Positions 28,441 to 41,976 of a stretch of 64,000 nucleotides of DNA are shown here, one piece after another. The notes beneath the pieces were generated by a model. It saw nothing but the letters and a program-made list of their open reading frames with translations. It did no database searches and was not told where the DNA came from. The translations under genes were made by a program, and so were the position numbers. The stretch is from Zhengitettix transpicula (Eukaryota; Arthropoda; Insecta; Orthoptera; Tetrigidae). The stretch lies in assembly GCA_037074705.1 (NCBI GenBank), contig CM073595.1, positions 69,426,139 to 69,490,138 on the forward strand. The letters run 5' to 3'. Numbering within the stretch: the first letter of the stretch is position 1; each line of letters starts with the position of its first letter.

Positions 28441-28703
28441 GCAACGTGTGTGTTGGTGAGCTCCTACACCCTGCTGGCGGTGAGCGCGGATCGCTATTTC
28501 TCAGTGCGGTGGCCCTTGAAGCCCCGTATGCGTCGTCGTCAAGCTCTATTCGTGATGGCTGCTCTATGGATCGTCGCTCTGGCTACAGCTTCTCCAATTG
28601 CAGTCGTATCCACTCTGGAACAGCCGCTTCCTTGGTACGAGGAATGTGGCAAATATGTGTGCCAGGAATCCTGGTCCTCTGAAAATGCGCGCTACATTTA
28701 CAG
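28441..28703 (+). CDS. Neuropeptide GPCR, exon 2 (TM3, TM4, ECL2)
   Basis: The exon enters in phase 0 after ttgttccag and ends two bases into a codon at AG|gtgagt. I chose this acceptor because it places D of the DRY box at residue 125, exactly 24 after C101, as the family requires, with the conserved Ser ten residues before D. It encodes SYTLLAVSADRY at the end of TM3, a basic second intracellular loop (WPLKPRMRRRQ), TM4 with W and a terminal SP, and ECL2 with ECGKYVCQESW. The C-x-E-x-W pattern before TM5 is typical of NPY/NPFF/RYamide-type receptors. The preceding intron is 12.15 kb. Earlier in-frame acceptors (exon starts 28360 and 28411) would add residues but break the TM3 spacing. Confidence 0.94.
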
Positions 28704-28819
28704 GTGAGTAAATTTAAAACTTCTGTCAAAAGACAGTTAGAAACTAATATTTGTTATTTCCTAACATTTCATAACGGTTTTGAAAGCAGGTTGTCATGAA
28801 TTTAAATAAAAATGTCTTA

Positions 28820-29600
28820 TTATTAATTTTTCGACGCAAATATCGGTCGTTTTAGCAAATTTTAAAATTTCCACCCGTCCCCGTGATGTACAGTTTTTCT
28901 GTCAATAATAATCCAAATACCTTAAGTGTGTAAAAAATACTCCCGGTACCTTTTGGGGTCGAAACTCCAGATAACGTAAAGCAGTCAAGATACTGTGGTG
29001 GATTTTTTATCTGCCGTTGGTGGCATTGTGTTAATGTTAAATGAACAAACTTACCTCCGTATTAGATTCGAATACTTTAATATTCTCCTTCTATGTCTCC
29101 TCCAGTACGTATTGCAAGTTATAATTGGGCAAAAGCTTGGTCTGTGGTTCCATTAAATATGCCATGACAGGCTTTTAAAAGGCAAGTTATTTAAAAAACG
29201 TATATCACGAAATCTAAAATTAGTTCCACAGATCGTATAAACTTTCGTATTTTCTTTTATTATTATTAGATGTACACTTTTTATTCGATCAATATGTTCC
29301 TTGTTCACTTCATTATTATCTCTAAATTTGTTTATTTTGAGCAGTAACGTCAGTCTCGTGAACGTCACGGTCTCTCATGCGGAGTAATATTTAAGTATTA
29401 TTAGCAAATCATTTCAACTACAATTCTTTCTACCTTTCTTCTAGGGGTTTGTCACCCCAACAGTACCGATTCTCTTGTTTTTAAGAATATATTTACCACG
29501 TTTTGTTGCAATCTGTCCACGCGTTTAGATCTGTACACAGTTTAACGGAAATACATAATTACATACATATATACAAATATACATAGTTTTTTATTATATA
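28820..29600 (-). repeat. Family B repeat, interrupted inverted copy
   Basis: Reverse-strand pieces of family B occur at 28830-28990 (gacgcaaatatcggtcg, tccacccgtccccg) and 29450-29600 (ggggtttgtcacccc, ccacgcgtttagatctgtac). AT-rich sequence separates them. It sits in GPCR intron 2 just after exon 2. Confidence 0.5.
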
Positions 29601-30562
29601 GATAGATTTTAACGTACTGTTTGATTGATCAACTGTTTTAATCACAGCATTACTATCCTTTCTCGAAACGAAAATATTTACAAATACCATGATTATGAAA
29701 CTTCAAATTTACTACACGTTTATCACCTTTGCCTTCCACCAAACCGTCAAGAAGGCAAAATATTTACGTATGATTTTACGGAGTCTTCACATGGACAAAA
29801 TTTAGTAGTTATAATTTGTGTTTTATCGCATGTTATTATTTATTCGCAGTTCTACTTACGTAGTGAAATCCGCTCCTGTGAATGAAGTATTGCTTCATCA
29901 GTGAGGTGGTAAATAATTATGAAATTCCTAATTGATAAATGTTACTACATTTATTTTTCTCAAATTATTTAATAATGTACCTGAATATTTCCTTCACTTA
30001 ATCTGTTAACTTTTATGTTTACTGGAAACTAGTTTCTCTCTTCATTCAAACGGCAAAATACAGAAGCAGTAAAAGACCAATAACAGAGCTGGCAAATTCG
30101 GGCATAATTTGTCTCCAAACTCGTTTGTCGGCCGTTTTACATGTTTCACTGTGCGAATCGTTTTGGCGTTGGAATGTTGAAGACAATGCAGAAGTAAGCC
30201 CCGGAACAAAGGGGCTACATCTCAAAGGGGACCAAAATTTGCTCGAAGGCTTTCAGTTGCATGTCAACAAATATTGCAACTTAAGCCGTTCCGATGCCAG
30301 CTTAGCAAATGATTTATTAAACAAAAGAAGTAATTCAAGACGAACTTAGTTTCATACGATCACGCTTGTATGAAATATCGTACGGTAGAAACAGCTTTAC
30401 GGAACACCTCTAATGCATAACATCGCAATTATTTGTATTGAGTTAAAGCATTTCTTGTGTTGTTAGAATAAATATTTTTGACGAATCTTAACGTTATTAA
30501 ATTATTCTGTGTTTCCGTGTGTACCATTTCTGTCCGGTAAAATGTAAATGGACCGAGTAAGG

Positions 30563-30564
<2 letters not shown>

Positions 30565-30608
<44 letters not shown>

Positions 30609-31100
30609 TTGATGCTTGTTTGTGAGTATTTACGTATGTGTATGTTCCGTATACAAATTTAAACGCGTGGAGAAATTTCTGTCAAATTTGGTACACATGT
30701 TACTTACGATCCAGGAACAGACAATGGTTGGGTAACACGTCTAGCACTTATACTTGGGAGGTCGCATATATTTTTGACTTTCTTAGGATACCATAAATAT
30801 TATTGACTCTCTTTCCTTCCGTGAGTAAGGTTCTTGGAGTATTTGCGATTCGCTTAACGTATCAGAAGTAATTTTGACTCTCTTTGGGAACTCTATTAGG
30901 CTACCAGTCTTAGTTTCCACAGGGACCAGAAGTATTTCCCATTTTCTGAAGATACTCAGAGTATTTTTGACACTCTCAAGTTACTGGCAGAAATCTTGAA
31001 TCTTTTAGGGGACCGGGAGTATAATTGATTATCTTAAGACAGTGTTTGTATTTTTGACTCTCAAGATTTATAGACTCCATTGAGATACTGGAAGTCATAA
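30565..31100 (+). repeat. (TA)n tract, family B head and degenerate minisatellite
   Basis: A (TA)n run of about 41 bases (30565-30605) precedes a family B head (tatgttccgtatacaaat, ccaggaacagacaatg). From 30755 to 31095 a degenerate array of a roughly 35-50 bp motif follows, built on tatttttgactctcttagg and gataccagaagt. Confidence 0.6.
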
Positions 31101-31172
31101 TACCTATTATGATGAAATTAACATTTCGCCGACATAAATTTAGTCAAGGCTGTGAATGTGAAATTTACAAAC

Positions 31173-31193
31173 TATATATATATATATATATAT
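31173..31193. repeat. (TA)n microsatellite
   Basis: Uninterrupted TA repeat, 21 bases, about 80 bp after the minisatellite. Confidence 0.85.
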
Positions 31194-32824
31194 TAAATTG
31201 ATGACATTATTACAATCACTTGTAAAAGGTTACATTTAAATCCGTTGTGGTAAAACTTCAATAAGTCCTTTAGATGTACCTATAAATAATTATATTATTT
31301 ATAGAGTCACTGCTAAAAATTTCCTCTTCATTAACGAGTAGGCTAGACTTTGTTCGTATTTGAACTCTATAAATATTACTGTACTTTTAATAACATTAAT
31401 AGAGTCTTGTGTGTTCTATCATAGTTAAGTACCTGTGTGCATGTTCTCTCTCGCTAAATATTCTTTAACAACCTTAAGACGATCTAGGCAAAGGAAATTT
31501 CGACATTAATATCTAATAACTCGTATTCTTAAAGCTCAGTTGGTTATGTTGACGTGTAGTAATGTTAATGTGGCAGAATGAAGTACACTGAAAATTTTGA
31601 AACCGCTGTAATTATTTTTCGTGTTAAAAATTTGTGCATTGACTAATAATGAATTATGATGCTAAAACACAGTTTCGTTTCGCGGCAACGGAATGGTGCT
31701 GTTGTATCGGAGAAAGATGAGGCTTCTTTCACAGCTTCTTTGATGTCGCCGTAAACATTACCTCATTTATTTGCTTTGGCAGGATATCTTTTAATGTTTG
31801 CTGATGTTTGCATACGGTTAGGAACTGAGTTATTGGAATATACTCAAATTTTCTCTGAGATACACTGTATGTCTTTCATTGACAAACTGGGGACATTTCG
31901 GTTGCATTATCGTTTCCTTCGTGAATTAAACACTAAATTACGTAAATTATCAATATGTTTAAGAGCGTCTAGTTCCACTCGAGAACGCATTCGTGCGGAG
32001 AAATACAGCTTTACGATATTAAAAGGATCCTCGACGAAATTTTTTATAGTTTCATGACACACAAATAGATAAGATGTTGAAAATATGGCTCTATCAATTA
32101 TTATTATTATTTTAATCAAGGTGACTTCGTTACGAACGTCATAAAAATTTCCTTCTTCCCTGTAAAGATGATAATGTCCAATGGAAGCCAAAAACCGACA
32201 TTTATATCGTAAATTTAAGATTGATTTTTATATTTAGCTTTATTATGTAAAAAAAGCAAAAAAATAGTGAGTGTGCGTTTGTCAATGAAACATGTTTCCT
32301 TCAACTTCACTGTTTCTATTTTCTGCATAATTGCTTTATTATTGAAAGTTTTCTGCTATGACTTGCCCACTATGTAAACGACTCACATCAAACAGCATAG
32401 GAAAGATGAGTGTGAGATTTATTTCATTTTCGCCTTATACTGGCTCATTCCAACTTTAACTGCTAGTTTCCAAAGAAACGATAAAAAAACAACAGATGCC
32501 TCTTGTTTCCGAAAATGTAAAAAAAAAAATTAATAGAATGGTAGAAAAAATCACTACCTCAAGGTAGTCAATTCCGTGCAAGCGGGAAATATTTCTGGGA
32601 TACGACACGTTAAGCACTATGATTCAAAACTCGTTAAATATTCCAAGTATAGTGACGAAATCCAACAAGGCAATTTACAGGCCAAATATGTACCAAATTG
32701 CTTAAAGTGGGACCAACCAATACGACAGTAGGGGCAGCATCTTTTATCAAGTAATCAGTTTGACTTCCTGTTGTTATTATTACCGCAGCTCGTCATGTTC
32801 TTCTAATAACTAAAATAGATTATG

Positions 32825-33065
32825 ATGTGTGTATGTATGTATATTCCGCATACAAATCTACACCCGTGGAGCAATTTTCACCAAATTTAGAATTTCCTTG
32901 CGACCAGGAAACAAATACTGTGGGGACAAGAACCAGCTACCACACCCAGGGGCGGGGGTGGACGGCGATGGAAATTTTTAAACATTTGCAAACGGCAGAT
33001 ATTTGTGTCGGATAAATAAATATTTTTCGGGGTCAAAGCGATCGATGATATTTCTAATTATGCTT
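32825..33065 (+). repeat. Family B repeat
   Basis: Head (gtatgtatattccgcatac, cacccgtggagcaattttc, ccaggaaacaaatact) and middle (ccaggggcgggggtggac, ggcagatatttgtgtcgg) are present; the terminus is missing. Confidence 0.65.
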
Positions 33066-33829
33066 TCTGTGTATAACTATGTGATAGCTATCGTCATTAG
33101 AAAGTAATATCAGTTATAAAGCGAATCATAATATAACTTTGAGCTTTCCAGGTTTTATTCCACATTCTTATATTCCAGTCCCTGTACATTTTGGCAGTTA
33201 ATAATAAGTATTTTTCATACACGTTAACCCTCTTTGTTTACCGTAAGCAAAAAAAGTAGTTAATTTTATAAATGATATGTTTTATTCTCTGTAAGCGCGG
33301 CTCTTTGCGTTCAATAGGCTCGGAACTAAAACGTATTATGACGTAAAAAATTTTCTTTTGTCATGACGAGTCAGGATACTAGTTCCTTCTAAATACATTT
33401 CGTGCTTCTAAATGTTCTTCAGAGATAAGTCTGGAAAGATTCATCGGTATTTATTCAGGAAACGTTCTCATTGTTTACAAAACTTCATAATCGGATTACC
33501 ATTGTTTCGAAGCTATGACTGCACAAAAGAATTCAATAACATTCACGGACTGCAAGACGTCAAAGTAATAACAAATGGTAAGTTAGTAGGGAATATTAAA
33601 TTTTTGTTGAATGTTTCCCTAGCAAGCGTTCAGGACATTTTCATTTAATGGAGTCTGGCAGCGAATGTAGCAATTACGATAATGGGAAAAAGACTGATAT
33701 CGGCAGATTTTCATCATTTAAAGAACATAAAATTACTTTCCATGAATAAAACCGAAGATTAATGCTCACAGTATAGGCCTCGGCATCTAAAATATAGAAT
33801 ATATAGAAATATATCTCTCGCTATATATA

Positions 33830-34040
33830 AAAATGAATGTCTGTAAGTCTGTGTGTCCCCTGTGCGATCCTAAACCATTCATCCGATTGCAATTAAATTT
33901 TTGTGATTTGTTGTGCGCACCCACGTAAATGTTTTTGTCGGCCTTTCGAAGCGTTAGGGGTGTACGTGGATGAAATTTAAAAACGGCCGATATTATCGTT
34001 GATTAGATACTTTTTTGGGTCATGGACGCTAAATAAGTTT
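33830..34040 (+). repeat. Family B-related variant repeat
   Basis: Starts with atataaaaatgaatgtctgt and cattcatccgattgcaat, then shares aaaaacggccgatatt and ttttttgggtcatgga with family B. It looks like a related element with a different head. Confidence 0.45.
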
Positions 34041-35580
34041 GTTGGAATTGTAGTGGCGTGGAAGAACGTGTATCGGAATTCCTGTCTACTGTTATCTATA
34101 TATCAACGAACGATGAATTTCTGAACATTATTTCTGTGTCAGAATAAATGCGGCTATTATATTTTAAGCAAGAATATATAATGTGATAATATAAAAGTGG
34201 CTGCTTATTCTATTAGCATTTCGGACGGAAGCGTCGAGTCAGAGTACAATAAAAGGAGGAGTATTAGAGGCAAATGGCAGCTGCTGTTGATCGTGATTCC
34301 AGTAAGTACTTTGGGAAAGAGGACGACTGTCTGAGAAGCATCCTTGTGTCCAGGATAGGCAATTACCAAGGATTTCCTGAAGTGTTGCGAAGAAAATCTT
34401 TAAGAGATTTTATATATCAATCGGATGCAAGAAGCTGGACAGACGCTTCGTCAGAACGTATAAAAACAGCCAACGGGTTTGATTTTATTAATGATTTATT
34501 ATTAAGGAGCATTATTATAAGTGTAGTATAAGGTGCCTCCTAGGTGTTATAGGGAAGAATATGGTGGTCGTTTATAAATAGCGATGGACCACTATGGCTC
34601 AAAATTTCGGAATACCGATTCAAACCCAAGCGTTTCTCCCCCAAAGTAAACATGTGATAGGTTTTCACGGATGAAATATCCATATTCACGCTAACTTTCA
34701 TCCCTCGAAGTAGGACAATGTGTCGTAACTATTTTCCATTTGAACAAGGATTGAGTTTACTGTGAGATACGAAAATTAAATTTCCTATAGAGCTGTTGCA
34801 TGTTAAGAGATAAGATAAGTACTAATATTTGAACAAGCTCTCGAAGCTTGTGTAAACTCTGAATGCAAGCCTAGTTGCTTATCAGAAACAGTCCTCTCCG
34901 AGGTTCTTGTTCAAACGCGACCCTCTTCAGTGACGAATGAGCCATTACGCGGTGTCGCGGTTGCGTTCAAAGATTAGTCGCCGTAGCGACTCCATTGAAG
35001 TCTGGAAATACTTCTACGGCTCGTTTGATGCGTTTCTGCCATTTTCCACGTTCTAGGAACTTTACGAAACGTTAGTGTGAACCGACGGAAACGATGAAAC
35101 AAATGAAAGTGCGATTATAAATAATTCTCTGTAAATATTCTACAGTTTCGTCGAAATATAATGATTTTATAATTCACACATCGTACCCAATTTCTATTCT
35201 TTAAAGGATGAAACTTTTTCAATAATACAATAATATTTAGTTATATCTTTTATTTTATCTTAAGAACAAAAATCATTGAGATAATATTCTGTAGAAATTA
35301 ATTCATAGGAAAGGAAGGTATAATTATTAATGGCAATGTTACTTTAATGTCCTTTAGGCTGATTAATAACTATTTAATAATTTTACAGAAAAAGCAAACA
35401 AATTTTTCTATCATCCCCTACAAGTTAATTATACCAACCAATTATTTTGCGTTTTTGGAAAAATTATTTACATTACCGTGATAGTTTACTGATCGATTAA
35501 CGTATTTATTCCATGAAATTTTATTAGCTATTTGCAAGGGTTGAGAATTTGACAAGTTTTAACTCACTGCGCCATGACGC

Positions 35581-35931
35581 CAGGTTGTCCTCGAGTCAGG
35601 ATATAAGCACGTAGCCGACAAACACCTGGTTTTATCCGAGGAGTGGATCCTTAGGAACGAGACGTATCCGGAAATGTATAATGTTATTGGATACGTGACT
35701 GCATTGACCAATGATATTTCGTGGTCCAGGAAGAATGAATGGTCGATCGAAACTTTTGCGCCCAGTTAAAGTGCTGTGAAGATCATTATCCTTCATCGAT
35801 TCGTCGACAAATACAGACTGAGCAGAGACGTCGAAGAGGGTGTCTGGTCCACGGATGAAGCGATCCTATTGTTTCTCTGGCGAGCGGAACCCACTATCAA
35901 TGTAAATATTTTCCGTTTTTCATATCAATAA
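35581..35931 (+). pseudogene. Unassigned coding-like stretch with one internal stop
   Basis: One frame runs 116 codons with a single TAA at 35767-35769. The first part reads like real protein (ADKHLVLSEEWILRNETYPE, then SRKNEWSIETFAPS) and so does the second (FVDKYRLSRDVEEGVWSTDE). The composition is richer in GC than the flanks. I do not recognise the family. It may be a dead exon, a processed pseudogene piece or a transposon remnant within GPCR intron 2. Confidence 0.35.
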
Positions 35932-37194
35932 ATAAATACCGTTAATCGTTTCCTATAAATTGTTTGCCATTAAAAACCACATTACCAATGACTGATTTTT
36001 TTCCTAGTCTTAAATTTTAAAATAAAAACAGTTCGAACGTAAATATCTGATTGTTGCATCCTAGATCCCATTTCTAGAGTTTTTGTCACATAAAAGATTT
36101 AGAAGGTACATGAATCCTATTTCTCCCTCAATATCTTCAATGTATTCCACCACAGCTACTCCAATTTGCCGTAGTCGTGTCCAGGTCCTAGCCGCACAGT
36201 TGTTGAAAAGGTGTTTTGAGTGTTGCATTCAGAAAGGAGCTCTCACTTTTTGTGAAGAGGAGTGTATTTTCTCCCTGTATATTTGACACTTGTATTGCAT
36301 ATTTACGAGCTAAGAATTTGAATGCAGTGAAGAAACTTTCTGACCTAGAGATTGACTAACTTTATTTTAGTGTTCGGCTGACGTTAAATTTGATAAATTA
36401 TTTACACCTCTGTGTCAACGTGAATAAATGCATACATATTCATTGGCATTAAAAATACAATCTGAGAGGAGTCAACTTCAGCGGATTTTATACAAATCGC
36501 AGTTGAATTCCTTGAACTCACAGCACGGAATTTCTATGTACAGTCATAATAAAATCTATGGTGGTGCATTTAACGAAACGGTGTCGAAAGGGAACACGAT
36601 CAAAATTATTTTATTATTCTAAACTTTGAATGTTTATTCCTTCATAATTTCCCAAATAATACAGAATGAAATACTCGGCCGCAACTTAATAAATAGTTTT
36701 TAAATTTATTCATAACATTCAGAAGGCTCTTGGCCTTTTTCCATCTTCAAATTCCAGTTAGAAATTATAAAATTTTAATAAAGTTCTATAAATCATATAT
36801 GGTTATTTAACTTTTTATAAGAAGAAAAAACATCAGGGTAATATATCAATACGTTACGACACTAATTTTGTTCCTTAATCATCCAGACCTAAACTATCAT
36901 TAATTTGTCGGTACGTCCAACAAATCTTTCTTTAACGGAATTCCTGCATAAATGAAATAATTGGGCCTGATTATTTTTTGATATTGGGATACAAATAATA
37001 AAATATATATAAATTTTAAATCTCGATTTTAGACCCTGACGTAAAAAATTATATTTTATAAAATCTAACTAGAAGTTGAAGATGGCTTAAATGCCGAAAG
37101 AAGCCGAATAAATCTTTTCAAGAAATCTATAATTATACAATTCATTCTCATAGAATGAAACAATTTTTAAAATATTCATCATGTTTTTAGAAGA

Positions 37195-38155
37195 CGTGCA
37201 CGAAATTTGATGAAATTTTCTCCACGGGTGTAAATTTGTAAGCGGAACATACAAGCAAACACTCTGCTTTATTTATTAGATAGAAGATAGATTAGAATAC
37301 GTAAATGTTCTATTTTTAGATAAACCTTCCGCTTAAAATATGAAAGAAATGAATGGCTAATTAACTTCTAATTTGATACAATTACTGCTGGATAATAAAT
37401 CTCTGGTTAATTCATCCTGTTTAACTGACTGTGAAATTCGCTGCAGGAATGCTTTCATCAGAAGTAATAAGGCGAGAGTACGTATGTAAAGTTGCGAGCA
37501 ATTGATTTAGGACCTATGTGGAATTTCCAATTACTAGCAACGTAGGCACGCATTTTATTTCCCTCAACAAAAGACCATCACTGTTGGTTAACATTGTCTA
37601 GCTGCATAGAAAATAATAAACTACAGACTGCAAACACAGACTAATACAATACTGGGCGGAAGAAGATATGTAGGCCTATAGGCTTATAGGTATTCTCAAG
37701 TCTCTATGAGTGTTTCTCTAGACGTATTTAACGGTAAATCAAGTTATTCACCTCCTACCTCGAGCTAAAATAAGAGAATTTTTCTGTTTTGTACGTTTTA
37801 ATATATCCACCCCAACAGGTGGTAGTTGTGACTTATTTTCTCAGTGCTTCTTTCCAGTTTTTTAAGGAACATGTGCACAAAATCTGGTCGAAATTTTTCC
37901 AAGAGTTTTGCAAAATTTAACTTATCGACACCCATAACCACGGATTTGACTCCAATCACGGTAGATTTTCCTTTATTTTTATGTAACGCCCCTTCACCCC
38001 TATGCCTAAAGGTGCTCTCCTCATATGCCAAAACGGGTTTAAATAAAAAAATCTGGAGAAACTCTGCCTATCTTATTGATCCCGAATTTTTTTTTTTCGA
38101 CGAATAGGCCGTTTCAATATGTTTGTAAATTCCCATGCCCCTAAAAGTATTTACT
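37195..38155 (-). repeat. Family B repeat, two inverted pieces
   Basis: The head is at 37195-37285 in reverse (ttctccacgggtgtaaattt, gcggaacatac). A second body is at 37815-38155 (gaaatttttccaagagtttt, cccctatgcctaaaggtgct, cataaccacggatttg). Confidence 0.6.
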
Positions 38156-38764
38156 GTGAATTGTTCCCACAGGGTTTTTTCCCACAACAGTTAAAACAAC
38201 ATTTTAGCCGGCCATTGCGCAAACTAGCTCTCTTCACATACTGCCAGCCAGTTGTCGGCCCGACTTATCTTTAGTAATTCTACGAATATGGAGTATTGAA
38301 AATTTCGACGATATTCTTACAGGGAATATACGATAACCCCTATACAAATGTTGCAAATCACAAAAAACACAAGCTATATTTATCTGATATTTATTTACTA
38401 TAATAAACTATACTAGAAAAACGTCAGACGTAAAAAAATATACAATAAAAATTTAAACACCACTATTCATTTCATCTCTATTTTCGAAATTTTTCAGATG
38501 AATTCCAAAATGTTAAGAAAAATAAGGACCTAGCGACACCTACGAAGACGATCTTCAGGGTGCTAAAGTTCGCCAATGACGCCAAATTAAGCAACCTAAT
38601 TTAAAACAGAATTATATATTTTTTATCTTATCCTATGTAAAATAATGTAGGGGTCGCTAATGACATTAAAGTTAATGCGACATTAAACTTTTTTTTTTTT
38701 TAAATAACATTAAAATAGCTATTGCAGTATTGAGATAGATTTAGCCGGCATACTTTATTGTCGA

Positions 38765-38955
38765 CCTGCAGTGGTTTGGTGGTCATCGTCACTGACTCGC
38801 ATCACGGGTTCGAATTCCGGCGAGGACATGGACGTTCTGAGTGTTTGCTTGCATGCTGATTCGTCTGGCCCCGACATTGAACAATGAACCAAGTCGATAA
38901 TGAGCTTAGCTGTTGATGTCAATATAAATAATAATAAGAAGAATAAACATACTTT
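38765..38955 (+). mobile_element. tRNA-derived SINE
   Basis: The element has a pol III B box (ggttcgaattcc, 38807-38818) about 30-40 bp after an A box-like tggtttggtggtcatcg. A roughly 120-bp body follows, ending in an (ATA/AAT)-rich tail (aatataaataataataag). That arrangement is typical of tRNA-related SINEs. No functional tRNA fold is claimed. Confidence 0.65.
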
Positions 38956-41940
38956 ATTTTTACGAGAATATAAATCCAGAAACGAATCCGCTAGCCTCAT
39001 TTACCGTGGACATTGGCTTTGGTTCTATGGTCTTGGTGGTTTAATTTTCACTTCCAATTATACGCAGCAGGTGGGTTTTCTCGACAGAGAAATATGGCCC
39101 ACGTGTGCTCCGTTCCCGGGTTAACCTGCAGCTGTCAAACCTGTGTGTGGCAAATCGGACAGCTCTGAGAAATGCGGTAAAAACATTCGGGAAAGGTCTA
39201 CTTTCAGAAAACAATTTTATTCCTACATATTATATTTTGGAAGCGGATCAATCCGTATCTGGAACGGAAATTTCGTGAAAAAGACATCGCTACAACATAA
39301 ATAGGAATTTACGTTTTATTGTCTTAGTGATTTTATAATTACTTTCTCATTATACTATAACCAGTTTCTGTTAGGTAACTATTAATATTTTCAATAGTAT
39401 TATGAAATAAATCTTCACTTAAAAATTATCTATAGAAATTGTCCATCGAGATATTCAGTACACTCCTTTATTTACAGTAATCGTAGTACCCGTTTAATAT
39501 GTAATAATTATGGCTGCTAATAAAAGGCGTGTCCTGAATGTCTAAATGCACGATTTCTATGTTTTCTTTTAACGTGCAGAATTATTTCAAATAAAAGTTT
39601 ACAGCTTTTCTTAAAGACCGTGAAATATAAAGATTACTTATTTTGCATTTTCTTCATACATTTTGAGAAAAATGTGTCGGCGGCAGTTTTATAAGCTAAG
39701 AACACTCGGCCACCTTCGGGTTCTTTCGCGATCGCGGAGCTTCAAGTGATTTTTACATCTCATCAGTTGTAGTATTACATCTTGCTTTTTTCAGTGTTGA
39801 GATATAATTTGGTATTATTACATTGTTAATATTTTCAAATGGAAGGCACACATTTTACCTTTACACATGTTCATAATAAATATATTTGTCGTTATTTGTA
39901 AAGTTTTGTTATGTTTGTGTTTATATACTCGTTGCAAAAACGTTGCACGAGGTAAAATTTTCGGTTCCATTATTAAATCTAACTCCATGAGTTATTCACC
40001 GTTCCCCCGATGAACAGTGATTATATTATCAACATATTAAAATATTATTTTATCTTAAGTATTTAGTCTTCATAAAAAGCTTCATTAGATTCAGTGATAA
40101 TTTTTTCAGAAGTATTTTGAAATCAATTTACGACATGTTTTTATCAAATTTCAGTTGAATTACAATTCCTAATGCTCGTTACGTATTGGTTACTCTACTC
40201 ATTAGACAGAGGTAGATTGTATTTGGTTGACAGATCTCAAACACGATGGCTTCAAGACACCAAAGATCAATTCTTGTACAATGGATAGTACATAGTATTA
40301 CTAATACAGAAACTTTCCAAATTTAATGAACATTATACATAAATGAGTTTTTAAATGATTGTAAGTCAATATTAGTTTTTCAACTATATCAGTACAACTC
40401 ATTGCATTACTTTTGCACGTTCAAAAATTTCGAACCAAAATGAACCTAAAATATAATGATTGACGTTCCATATTTTATAATTTGCTTATTTAATTTTTAT
40501 AAGAATTAATTTTATTTGAAATGTTCTGAAAGTTTACCATTAAAATTAATTAATAAATTGTCATTTACAAATCTCAATAGTATAGCTCACCATATATGAT
40601 TATTATTAATGTGTAATCAAACTAGAGGATGATAGGAAATCCCTAGCTTACAATATAGTTCATAGACCGACCTCTAGTTATGAATTTAACATTTTTGAAA
40701 AAGATTAATAAGCAAGCAGATTTAACGCCGCAGGACTAATAAGACTCGACAAGGAAATCGAGGCATTGCAGTTTGAAATACATGGAAGGTAGATACGATT
40801 GATCACTAGATTACGTTAAAATAGCTTATTAATTCTTAGTCAGTAAGGATATGGAAAGCGGTCCCGTTTAACTTACGATCTAATTTAATCTCATGACACG
40901 CTGTAATTAGTCGCCTATTAGCTGATTACCTCTTCATTTTGAACGGTAAGATGCCAGCCTTAACCCACTTCAGTCACTCTCAAACAATGCTTATCAAGTT
41001 CATTCTGCATTTCTAAATCCTTTGAAAATAGATAATATTCATTTTCACATCATTAAATTATTGTATTAAATGATTAACTTGAAACTGAAGAAGAATATAG
41101 GATTTTTGTGATAAAGAACCAAGTAACTGACTCCAATGTCAACACTAATTCTTTTATTTTGAAACTGGTACTGGTTTCTCAATAATTATTTGAGGACGTG
41201 GATCGCCTATGTTGTAATATATCATATTCTTTATTTCCCTTGTAAAAAAGTCAAAGTCAGGTAGCGCGCGTAAAACATTTTCAGCAAATTATAATAACCT
41301 TTGAAACTTGGGGCAACCACAAATTCAATGGATTCGTTGAGTTGATTAATCTCATCCACAATTAATCCAATAAACCACAGATTTTCAAATAACTATTAAT
41401 TTACTTTGATCGTAATTTGTATTGTGTATGTCAATGAAATGATAAGGACTCTATTATTTCGTGCAACAACATTGAATATGTACTTAACATTAATTTGATC
41501 GTGTTCTCGTTTAAAATCTGTTTGCGATGTAATATCCTTCATATTCTTCATGGAATATTTTTTGGAAATTTTTGATATAGCGTTTATCAAGTTATACATA
41601 TTTGTAAAACAAATTGAATTGTAACGAAATGATAAAAATATTATTGAAATCGACCTGTTATAGCATCTAGAAAACAGGCCAATTAGCTTTTAATAAATAG
41701 ATAAATAAAAAACTATCAAGTTTTTTATTTATAATAGTTATTATTATTATTATTAACCATTATAAAAGTAGATCAGATACTCAGAAAAGGATCTTTAATT
41801 AGGATGTACGCCCCACACAATGTGCTGACGCTTTTGTAAGTCTAATCTCATTAGTTTTGGAAGCGATAAATAAATAGTATTTTCTGTATGTTGTAAATTT
41901 TTTCTTCCCAAACTTGTATTGATTGTACGTCTTGTTTCAG

Positions 41941-41976
41941 TGTATTGTGTGGTGACAGATGTATTACTGATTTTAG
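41941..41976 (+). other. Optional 36-nt in-frame extension of GPCR exon 3
   Basis: A strong acceptor (cttgtttcag) at 41931-41940 lies exactly 36 nt before the acceptor ttttag at 41971-41976. Both accept the AG phase of exon 2 and both stay open. The longer form inserts VLCGDRCITDFS between the ECL2 end (RYIYS) and TM5. The shorter form gives the spacing expected for the family. The insert carries two cysteines. Whether either or both are used cannot be decided from sequence. Confidence 0.5.

Larger units (their letters stand above)
28704..41976. other. GPCR intron 2
   Basis: A 13.27 kb intron between phase-matched exons. Besides the listed repeats, SINE and coding-like remnant, it is AT-rich sequence with only short chance ORFs, including 34274-34531, which I could not assign. 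Confidence 0.7.
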
